Origin: Enorma burkinafasonensis
Lineage (GTDB): Bacteria; Actinomycetota; Coriobacteriia; Coriobacteriales; Coriobacteriaceae
DNA length: 64,000 bases
Assembly (NCBI RefSeq): GCF_902150035.1
Contig: NZ_LR597502.1
Coordinates: forward strand, 62,001-126,000
Reading direction: 5' to 3'
Shown piece after piece: positions 57,720 through 64,000 of the stretch (position 1 is its first letter; every line of letters starts with the position of its first letter). The notes beneath the pieces were generated by a model that did no database searches, was not told the origin of the DNA, and saw only the letters and a program-made list of their open reading frames with translations. Made by a program: the position numbers and the translations under genes.

Positions 57720-59198
57720 CTACAGCTCCCGCACGGCGCCGTCGCGTACCTCCCAGGTGCGGCCGGTGCAGGCGGCGAGGAACGCCCGGTCGTGGCTCAC
57801 GAGCACGAGCGCACCCGGGTAGGCGGCGAGCGCGCGCTCGAGCGCCTCGACGGAATGCAGGTCGAGGTGGTTGGTGGGTTCGTCCATGACGATGAGGACG
57901 GGTGCGCGCAGCATGCCGAGGGCGATCATGAGCTTGCGGAGCTCGCCGGGGCTCGTGCTGCCGCCCTCGAGCAGGCGGTCGGGCTCCGAGTTGAGCTGCG
58001 CCACGGTGGAGAGCACCCGGCCGCGGTCGGCGGGGGAGAGGCCGCGGGCATCCTCGATGACGCGCGAGCGCTCGCCCGCATCGAGCTCCTGGGGGATGTC
58101 GAGCACGGAGAGGTCGCCGGCGATGCGCGTGCGCAGGTGCGCGAGCAGCGTCGACTTGCCCGCGCCGTTGGGTCCCACAATGCCGATGTGGTCGGTGTTG
58201 CCCACGTAGAGTTCGGGGATCTCGAGCGCGCCCTCCCCGCAGGGGATGCTCGCCGCCGGGACACGGAGGAGCGTCTTGCGCGGGCTGGGCTCGGCGTCGA
58301 GCCAGAGGTCCCCGTCGTAGCGCTTGTGCACGTACGCGCCGGCGACCCGCTCGCGCGCCGCCGCCATGCGAGCGTCCATCTGCGCCGAGAGGCGTCCCGC
58401 CTGGCCGTCCTTGCCGGTGTACACCGCGAGGTCGATCTTGGCCTTGGCGGACTTGTCGCCGGGGTCGAGGTGCCGCTTGCTGCGCCGCGCCTGGGCGCGG
58501 GCCGCCTCGTGGTCGCGGCGGCTCCGCTCGGCGGCGAGACGGGAGAGCTCGGCCTTCGCCTCCGCGCGCTCCCGCACGGTCGCGGTGCGCTCGAGCTCAG
58601 CCTGCCTGCGCGCTGCGGTGTAGCCGCCTGGCCGCACGACGAGCGCGCCGCCGGGCTCGAAGGAGGCGCAGCGGCCGGCGAGGGCGTCCAGGAGCTCGCG
58701 GTCGTGGCTCACCAGGATCCCGATGCCGCGGAACCGCGCGAGCGCCCGGGCGAGCTCGGCGCGGGAGTCCCCGTCGAGGTGGTTGGTGGGCTCGTCGAGG
58801 GCGAGCACGTCGGGCGCGGCCCAGAGCGCGCAGGCGATCTGCAGCTTCTTGCGCTCGCCGAAGGAGAGCTCCCCGAAGCGCCAGGGCATGTCGTCCTCGA
58901 TGCGGAAGGCCTCGCGGAGCATCCGGGCGTCACGCCCGAAGTCGAGCGCGAAATCGGCGAGGTTTCCGGGCGCCACGTCGGCATCCTGCGGGCAGAGCGC
59001 CGAGACGAGCCCGCGCGTCACCGAGCCGGCGTCCGGCGCGAGCTCGCCGCAGGCGATGCGCACGAGCGTCGACTTGCCGCAGCCGTTGTCGCCCAGAAGG
59101 CCGGTCCAGCCCTCGGGGAACGCGACGGTCACGTCGCGCAGGATCGGCTCCGTGGCCGCGGGATAGGTGTAGGTGATATGGGATAGCAGCAGCTGCAT
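57720..59198 (-). CDS. ABC-F family ATPase (ribosome-associated, possible antibiotic resistance)
   Basis: 492 residues from ATG 59198, with GGAGGACATACC upstream; a 46-codon upstream extension has no ribosome binding site. Two ABC domains and no membrane segment: Walker A GDNGCGKST (36-44) and GPNGAGKST, signatures LSFGERKKL and SPGELRKL, and two LDEPTNHLD-type Walker B/D-loops. A charged linker between them (AAERSRRDHEAARAQARRSK) is the interdomain region that reaches the ribosomal P or E site. Length and linker suit the Lsa/Vga-like resistance group, but the target drug is unknown. Confidence 0.92.
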   Translation of the reverse strand: MQLLLSHITYTYPAATEPILRDVTVAFPEGWTGLLGDNGCGKSTLVRIACGELAPDAGSVTRGLVSALCPQDADVAPGNLADFALDFGRDARMLREAFRIEDDMPWRFGELSFGERKKLQIACALWAAPDVLALDEPTNHLDGDSRAELARALARFRGIGILVSHDRELLDALAGRCASFEPGGALVVRPGGYTAARRQAELERTATVRERAEAKAELSRLAAERSRRDHEAARAQARRSKRHLDPGDKSAKAKIDLAVYTGKDGQAGRLSAQMDARMAAARERVAGAYVHKRYDGDLWLDAEPSPRKTLLRVPAASIPCGEGALEIPELYVGNTDHIGIVGPNGAGKSTLLAHLRTRIAGDLSVLDIPQELDAGERSRVIEDARGLSPADRGRVLSTVAQLNSEPDRLLEGGSTSPGELRKLMIALGMLRAPVLIVMDEPTNHLDLHSVEALERALAAYPGALVLVSHDRAFLAACTGRTWEVRDGAVREL

Positions 59199-59374
59199 GG
59201 TATGTCCTCCGTTGACGTGCCGGACGCTCCTTCGCCGCGCGGCCGCCCGATGGGGCCCTACCGCGTCGTGTTCTCTTGCGTCTAACGGATGCGCACCTGC
59301 TCCTGCCTTTCCGCCCGTCCGATGGCGTCGCCACACGCGCTGCGGGCCCAGCTGCCCACTCGGCGAGCGCCCCC

Positions 59375-59404
59375 AGTATAGGCCATGGGTCCAGGCCGTG
59401 CCAA
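59375..59404 (-). promoter_or_regulatory. Promoter of the ABC-F gene, giving a long leader
   Basis: On the minus strand TTGGCA (59399-59404) and TATACT (59375-59380) are 18 bases apart. Transcription would start near 59368 and leave a GC-rich leader of about 170 bases before the ATG at 59198. Antibiotic-resistance ABC-F genes often carry attenuators in such leaders, but no clear leader peptide with its own ribosome binding site was found. Confidence 0.6.
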
Positions 59405-59476
59405 GGGGTGAGGGACGCTTTGGGTATGGGGTGCGCGGGCGCTCGGGGTCCCTGGGTGCCCGCGAGATCGGTGCGC

Positions 59477-60001
59477 CTACAGCTCCTTGATGAGGAAGCG
59501 GTCCATGGTGCTGTGCGCGGTGGGGACGGGCTGCTCGATCCGCCGGTAGCCCAGATGCCCGTAGAACCCCACGGCCGTCGCCAGGCTGTGATGCGTTTCC
59601 AGGTAGATGCGCCGGTAGCCGAGCCCGCGGGCGCGCGCCTCCACGGTCTTAAGCAGCGCGCGGCCGAGGCCTCTGCCCTGGAGGTCATCGATGAGGTAGA
59701 TCTTCTGCAGCTCGCAGCAGCCCTCGACCCCGGGGAACTCCGCGAGGCCCGCCCCGCCGCCCACGCTGCCGTCGGGGCATTCGAGAATGAAGTAGGAGCG
59801 CTCTTCCGGCCGCTCGCCGTAGTAGGCACTCAGATGGTCGAGCTCGGGGTCGAAGTAGGCGGTCCCGGGAATCGCGAGGCCGTGCGCCGAGAGGCACGCG
59901 CGCACGATCGCGGCGATGGCGGCATCGTCGGCGGGCCCGATGGGGCGTATGCGAAAGCCGCCCTCGAGCGAGCGGGCGGCGGTTGCGGCGGTGGGTGCCA
60001 C
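59477..60001 (-). CDS. GNAT-family N-acetyltransferase
   Basis: 174 residues from GTG 60001, with GGAGG upstream. GNAT fold: FRIRPIGPADDAAIAAIVRA at the start, KIYLIDDLQGRGLGRALLKT with the CoA loop Q-G-R-G-L-G, and the later GFYGHLGYRRIEQPVPTAHS. Substrate not identifiable. Confidence 0.88.
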   Translation of the reverse strand: MAPTAATAARSLEGGFRIRPIGPADDAAIAAIVRACLSAHGLAIPGTAYFDPELDHLSAYYGERPEERSYFILECPDGSVGGGAGLAEFPGVEGCCELQKIYLIDDLQGRGLGRALLKTVEARARGLGYRRIYLETHHSLATAVGFYGHLGYRRIEQPVPTAHSTMDRFLIKEL

Positions 60002-60255
60002 GGGATCCTCCAGATGACGGTTCGGGTCGGAGTTGCCGGGCCCGCGCGGCGCCCGACGGCTCCACGCTAGCAGATTCCCGGCCGGCCGGCGTCCCGCCAC
60101 AGAAACTCAACCGCATGTTGCTCGTTGGGTGGTCGCCGCGACCGCGGCGCCTGTGTACATCGCGCGCTGCTATAGTCGAGACGATGCGCGGCAGGTGCGC
60201 AGCGATGCGCCCGCCCACGCGGCGCACGGTAACCCTTTCGGGAGAGGAGACCCCT

Positions 60256-60954
60256 ATGAGATGCACCCTAACCGGCGATTCCGATTGCCCCATCGCCCGC
60301 ATCGCCCTTTCGCAGGGCGAGTCGGTCAAGACCGAGAGCGGCAGCATGGTGTACTCGCGCGGAGTCGAGATCACGGGCGGTCTCAACTCCAAGAAGAAGG
60401 GCATCGGCGGCGTGCTCGGCGCCATCGGCCGCAGCATCACGAGCGGCGAGTCGATGTTCATCACCACCGCGACCGGCACCGCCCCGACGGGCGAGATCGC
60501 GGTCGCGCCGCCGGTCCCGGGCAAGATCGTCCAGCTCCCCATCGATGATGCGCACCGGTACCGCCTCAACACGGGCGCGTTCCTCGCCTGCGACGAGACC
60601 GTCGAGTACACGATGGTGAGTCAGGGCATCTCCAAGGCGGTCTTCGGCAACACGGGAGGCCTGTTCGTCATGGAGGTCGGCGGCCAGGGAACGCTTCTGG
60701 TGTCCGCCTTCGGCGACATCCTCGCGCTCGACGTGGCGCCCGACATGCCGCTCACGGTCGACAACGAGCACGTCGTCGCCTGGGACGCCGCGCTCGACTA
60801 CCACATCGAGGCCGCGAGCGGGATCTTCGGCTTCACGACGGGCGAGGGCCTGGTCAACACGTTCACCGGCGCGGGTCGGGTCTACATCCAGACCAGGAAC
60901 CTCGCCAACCTCGCGCAGGCGATGCATCCCTACCTGCCTACGAGCTCGAACTGA
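60256..60954 (+). CDS. AIM24-family (TIGR00266) protein
   Basis: 232 residues from ATG 60256, with GAGAGGAG upstream. Beta-rich double domain: SVKTESGSMVYSRGVEITGG and GGVLGAIGRSITSGESMFIT, then VDNEHVVAWDAALDYHIEAA, characteristic of the family. Bacterial function unknown; the yeast relative acts in mitochondrial inner membrane organisation. No membrane helix. Confidence 0.9.
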   Translation: MRCTLTGDSDCPIARIALSQGESVKTESGSMVYSRGVEITGGLNSKKKGIGGVLGAIGRSITSGESMFITTATGTAPTGEIAVAPPVPGKIVQLPIDDAHRYRLNTGAFLACDETVEYTMVSQGISKAVFGNTGGLFVMEVGGQGTLLVSAFGDILALDVAPDMPLTVDNEHVVAWDAALDYHIEAASGIFGFTTGEGLVNTFTGAGRVYIQTRNLANLAQAMHPYLPTSSN

Positions 60955-61145
60955 CGCGGGCCCTGCCGCTATGGAACGGGCGCCCGGGAGATCGGATTGA
61001 CCCCCGGGTGCCCGTGCGCTGCATCCCGGATGTAAACAACCTATTGACACACAACACCTAGCGCGCTCGCGCGCCGCCGGTGCCCGTGCTTTTCGGGGGC
61101 GCTTCGGGTAGAGTTTCCCTGAGTTCGCGACGAGAAGGGTTCGAG

Positions 61146-61670
61146 ATGGACATATCGATTGTCGAGGTGCCGAGCGCGGCGCGCGACGGCGCGCTTGTGG
61201 CCGGCCTCTTCGCCGTGTGGGAGGCCTCGGTGCGCGCCACGCACGATTTCCTGCCGGCGGGCGAGGTCGAGCGCATCGGCGCCATGGTTCCCGAGGCTAT
61301 CGCCGGCGTCCCGACGCTGCTCGTCGCGTACGCGGGAGGCGAGCCGGCTGAGGCGGCGGCGCTTCCCGCGACGGAGCCGGCGGCGCCCGCGGAACTGCCC
61401 TCAGGATGCGAGCCGGTCGGCTTCCTGGGGCTCGACGGGGCCTTTATAGAGATGCTCTTCATCGAGCCCGGGCGGCGCGGCGGCGGGATCGGTCGCGCGC
61501 TGGTGGAGTTTGCCCGGGACCGCTACGGTGCGGACGAGGTGTCCGTCAACGAGCAGAACCCCCAGGCGGTCGGGTTCTACGAGCACATGGGGTTCCGGGC
61601 CTATCGCCGGACCGCGACCGATGCCGAGGGCGGCCCCTACCCGCTGCTCTATATGCGCCGCGACGCCTAG
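61146..61670 (+). CDS. GNAT-family acetyltransferase
   Basis: 174 residues from ATG 61146, with GAAGGG upstream. VWEASVRATHDFLPAGEVER at the start, then an Ala/Pro/Glu-rich insertion (residues about 65-92) and a CoA loop GRRGGGIGRALVEFARDRYG followed by NEQNPQAVGFYEHMGFRAYR. The N-terminal pattern is that of YjaB-like acetyltransferases. The insertion looks like local low-complexity expansion. Confidence 0.88.
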   Translation: MDISIVEVPSAARDGALVAGLFAVWEASVRATHDFLPAGEVERIGAMVPEAIAGVPTLLVAYAGGEPAEAAALPATEPAAPAELPSGCEPVGFLGLDGAFIEMLFIEPGRRGGGIGRALVEFARDRYGADEVSVNEQNPQAVGFYEHMGFRAYRRTATDAEGGPYPLLYMRRDA

Positions 61671-61758
61671 GGCGCACCCGTCGCCCCGTGCGGGCCCCGG
61701 CGCCGGGTGCCCGGGCATCATGAGGGTACCTGGTGGCGTCGGCGCGAGAGGGGGCGGC

Positions 61759-62598
61759 ATGCGCGTCATCATCGAGACGCAGGGGCGCGTCCGCGCGCGC
61801 GGCCGCCGGCGCTTCAAGCGCCTCGCGCGCCGTGCGTTCTGCCTGCTCGCCGGCGTGCCGATCGAGCTTCCGCCCGACTCGGTGACGTTTCGCCATACGT
61901 CCCGCCTCCGTGCGCGCGTGCGCGACCTCGTGCCCGATCCGCTCGTGGCGAACCGCCGGGCGCAGGCGATGGTCCTAGGGCTCGTCTTCGGGGTCTTCCA
62001 CGTTGCCTTCGCGCTTGCGAACGTCGTGCTCGGGCTCATCGTCCGCTCGCTGTGGACGATCTCGGTCGGGGTGCTCGTCGCCGTGCTCAACGCCGGAAAA
62101 TCGTATCTCGCCTCGGGCGCCCTCATGGGAGGCGCCCTGGGCCGCGGCCCCGAGTCCACCGAGTCGCTGCGCCGCTGCCGCAACGCCGGGTGGGGACTCG
62201 CCCTCGGGGTGATCGCGCTGTCGGGCACGGTCGCGCGCCTCGTGGTCGAGGGCACCGGCCGGCCGTATCCCGGAGCGCTCGTCTACGGGTACGCTGCCTA
62301 CGCGCTCGTGCAGGTGACGCTCGCGCTGGTGAACCTCGTCCGCACGCGGCGCGAGGAGCTCGTCGCGGTCAAGGGCGTGCGCGCGTTCAACCTGGCGTGC
62401 GCCCTTGTGTCGATCTTCGCGCTGCAGGCGGTGCTGCTCTCGCACGTGGCGTGGGGGAGCCTGCCTGTCGCCGTGTCGCGCGGGCTCGTGGAGACCGCGC
62501 TCGGCGGTATCGTCTGCCTGTGCATCATGGGGCTCGGGTTTTGGCTCGCCCGAGCTGCCGGAGCGCGCCTGGCCCGGCGGCGGGGCGACGCGGCGTGA
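61759..62598 (+). CDS. Polytopic membrane protein of unknown function
   Basis: 279 residues from ATG 61759, with GAGAGGGGGCGG upstream. A basic N-terminus (ETQGRVRARGRRRFKRLARR) and about six membrane helices (e.g. MVLGLVFGVFHVAFALANVV and FNLACALVSIFALQAVLLSH), with cytosolic loops rich in Arg. No recognised family. Confidence 0.72.
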   Translation: MRVIIETQGRVRARGRRRFKRLARRAFCLLAGVPIELPPDSVTFRHTSRLRARVRDLVPDPLVANRRAQAMVLGLVFGVFHVAFALANVVLGLIVRSLWTISVGVLVAVLNAGKSYLASGALMGGALGRGPESTESLRRCRNAGWGLALGVIALSGTVARLVVEGTGRPYPGALVYGYAAYALVQVTLALVNLVRTRREELVAVKGVRAFNLACALVSIFALQAVLLSHVAWGSLPVAVSRGLVETALGGIVCLCIMGLGFWLARAAGARLARRRGDAA

Positions 62599-62688
62599 GA
62601 GGTCGGGGTGAGCTTGCCCCGGCCGCCGGGTGCCGTGCGGCCCGGGACGGCCCGCGGTGTGCCCTCGCGCGCCGCGCGGACGGCGCCG

Positions 62689-63177
62689 CTACAGGGCGAC
62701 GACCCGCACGGGCGCGCCGGCCGCCCGCAGCACATCGATAAGGTCACCGGTCGCGACGAGCACGGTCGCCGTGTTGTCGCAGGGGTGCACGGCGACGCGC
62801 CCGAGGTCCACGAGCTTTTGGTCGATGATCACCTGGACCGCATGCTCGGCGTCGTTGAGCGCACCGAGCGGGGTCACCGCCCCCGGTATCAGCCCGAGCT
62901 TGCGCTCGAGGTCGTCCGCCGAGGCGAACGAGAGCCGCCGCGAGCCGATGGCGGCCTGGATCCCCTTCAGGGGCACCTGCTTTTCGTCGGGCATGGTCAC
63001 CAGGTAGTAGGCGCGCTTCTTGTCGTCGCGCAGGAAGAGGTTCTTCGCCCCGAAGGGGGCGAAGGGGACGCCTACCGCATGCGCCTCCTCCACGGTGAAG
63101 ACCGCGGGATGCTCGGCCAGCTCATAGCGTGCGCCGGCGCGCTCGAGCGCCGCGAGCGCCTTCTCTCGCCCGGACAA
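62689..63177 (-). CDS. YbaK/ProX-type aminoacyl-tRNA deacylase
   Basis: 162 residues from TTG 63177, with GGAG nine bases upstream. The YbaK/prolyl-tRNA editing fold: FTVEEAHAVGVPFAPFGAKN, YYLVTMPDEKQVPLKGIQAA and IPGAVTPLGALNDAEHAVQV. PrdX/ProX relatives hydrolyse misacylated Ala-tRNA-Pro or similar. The start lies three bases after the stop of the MBL gene, so the two form an operon. Confidence 0.92.
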   Translation of the reverse strand: MSGREKALAALERAGARYELAEHPAVFTVEEAHAVGVPFAPFGAKNLFLRDDKKRAYYLVTMPDEKQVPLKGIQAAIGSRRLSFASADDLERKLGLIPGAVTPLGALNDAEHAVQVIIDQKLVDLGRVAVHPCDNTATVLVATGDLIDVLRAAGAPVRVVAL

Positions 63178-63180
63178 GCC

Positions 63181-63837
63181 CTATCGCTCCATCTTCTCCG
63201 CGACCTCGATCGCGGGGTCGACGGCGGCGGCGAAGGCGTCGAAGTCCTCGGGCGCGCCCACGACGCTGCCGTAGTGGGTCGGTATCGCGACCTCGGGCCG
63301 GATCTCGTTCACGAACGCCGCCGCCTGCGCGGGGTCCATGGTGTAGGTGCCGCCGATGGGGACGAGCGCCACGTCGCAGGAGACCCGGGCGTTGTCGGGG
63401 TTGCGGTCGGTGTCGCCGGCGATGTAGACGCGCGTCCCGTCGACCGTAAGCACGTAGCCCAGCCAGGCGTTCGCCTGGGGATGGAGCCCGAGGCGCCCGG
63501 GCTCGACGTTGTAGGCGGGCACGGCCTCGATCGCGATGCCCGCGACCTCGATCCGCTCGCCGGCGCGCATGGGGTGGACCGCCGTCATGCCGAGGCCGGC
63601 GACCTCGTCGGCGAGCGACGCGGGCGCGACGAGCTCGGTTGCCGCCTGCGCCACGCGGGCGATGTCCTCGGGCGAGAGGTGGTCGTAGTGTCCGTGCGTC
63701 ACGAGGACGAGGTCCGCGTCGTGCGCGGCGTCGGCATCGGTGAGGTCGAACGGGTCGGCGTAGACGACGGTGCCCGCCGACGTCTCGATGCGAATTGCGC
63801 TATGGGTGATCACGCGGATGCGGTCAAGTGCCTCCAT
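63181..63837 (-). CDS. UlaG-like metallo-beta-lactamase-fold hydrolase
   Basis: 218 residues from ATG 63837, with CAGGAGG upstream. The metal site starts with VTHGHYDHLS (HxHxDH) near residue 47; other ligands are the Asp in YIAGDTDRNP and the His in IPTHYGS. It resembles UPF0173/UlaG-type lactonases. Substrate unknown. It forms an operon with the deacylase downstream. Confidence 0.9.
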   Translation of the reverse strand: MEALDRIRVITHSAIRIETSAGTVVYADPFDLTDADAAHDADLVLVTHGHYDHLSPEDIARVAQAATELVAPASLADEVAGLGMTAVHPMRAGERIEVAGIAIEAVPAYNVEPGRLGLHPQANAWLGYVLTVDGTRVYIAGDTDRNPDNARVSCDVALVPIGGTYTMDPAQAAAFVNEIRPEVAIPTHYGSVVGAPEDFDAFAAAVDPAIEVAEKMER

Positions 63838-63860
63838 GGGCTGCCTCCTGCCGGTAGCTG

Positions 63861-64000
63861 CTAGAACGTGACGGTGCGCGGTTCCGCGGTGAACGAGCAG
63901 AAGGTCGCCGTCGCGTTCTCCAGCGCGAAGACCTCGCAGTTCCCGTCATCGGCGGCGTACATGCCCTGGAGATCGGGGTACTCGTCGAGCACCGCCTGGC
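63861..64000 (-). CDS. C-terminal end of an unidentified gene entering from the right
   Basis: A frame without stop from the window edge to TAG at 63861-63863 gives the last 45 residues (ending EPRTVTF; with QAVLDEYPDLQGMYAADDG near the start). It looks like a real coding end that includes NCEVFALENATATFCSF. Too little is present to name it. It lies 23 bases upstream of the MBL gene on the same strand. Confidence 0.6.
   Translation of the reverse strand, partial: QAVLDEYPDLQGMYAADDGNCEVFALENATATFCSFTAEPRTVTF

Noticed and set aside
59199-59336. 46-codon N-terminal extension of the ABC-F protein
   Set aside because: It has no ribosome binding site, while GGAGG lies just before the ATG at 59198; ABC-F proteins begin at the MQLL-type start.
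1-64000. CRISPR arrays, tRNA or rRNA genes, insertion sequences, phage integrases
   Set aside because: None was recognised on reading either strand; the direct repeats in the intergenic elements have too few copies and no spacer regularity for a CRISPR.

Overview
The window is high-GC bacterial DNA (roughly two thirds G+C by eye). Many genes start at GTG or TTG behind strong AGGAGG-type ribosome binding sites. Together with a zinc-type S14, an L17 with a long Ala/Glu/Lys tail and ribosomal proteins of mixed actinobacterial and firmicute character, this suggests a Coriobacteriia member such as Collinsella or a close relative. That assignment is inference from gene content, not from a search.

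Layout. 1-4.1 kb: the end of a defence locus on the minus strand, with a type I restriction enzyme (hsdR, then hsdM running off the left edge) and a decayed DUF262/DUF1524 nuclease gene. 4.1-5.6 kb: an NAD-type short-chain dehydrogenase divergent from a TetR regulator. 5.6-6.2 kb: non-coding DNA with a decayed coding remnant and an inverted-repeat element. 6.2-15.9 kb: the second half of the spc operon plus the alpha operon in canonical order (rplE rpsZ rpsH rplF rplR rpsE rpmD rplO secY adk map infA rpmJ rpsM rpsK rpsD rpoA rplQ), closed by a strong terminator. The operon begins abruptly at rplE; rplX and the S10 block are not upstream, which is unusual. 16.1-19.5 kb: one gene fusing both ATPases and the T subunit of an ECF vitamin transporter, followed by truA. 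The order rplQ-ecfA-ecfA-ecfT-truA matches Firmicutes, but here the three ecf genes are a single chain. 19.6-26.9 kb: a glycosyltransferase, argR, a class A penicillin-binding protein, a polytopic membrane protein and tyrS.

27-33 kb holds a VOC protein, membrane proteins, a YaiI-like protein, an ABC exporter and a PadR-controlled operon. From 34 to 57.5 kb the window is an accessory region packed with nine XRE-type regulators, each joined to a different C-terminal module: membrane segments, a TPR-like repeat, zinc ribbon plus TipAS (two copies), a desulfoferrodoxin-like iron site, or a small beta domain. Among them lie a DinJ/TacT-like toxin-antitoxin pair, small membrane proteins, an M23 peptidase, two YjbR copies (one broken), a LytTR-regulated ABC system with micro-proteins, a frameshifted SGNH/SASA esterase, a RhuM-Fic protein downstream of a perfect LexA box, an MFS exporter, an ArfB-like release factor and an FMN reductase. 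From 57.7 kb to the end come an ABC-F protein, GNAT acetyltransferases, an AIM24-like protein, a membrane protein, a YbaK-type deacylase and an UlaG-like hydrolase.

The left half is mostly housekeeping. The right half looks like a stress and envelope-sensing region shaped by duplication, gene conversion and decay. The most unusual items are the split ribosomal operon, the EcfA-A-T fusion, the XRE-sensor fusions (especially XRE-desulfoferrodoxin and the gene-converted XRE-TipAS pair), the LexA-box/Fic arrangement, and three intergenic elements that share an architecture but not a sequence.
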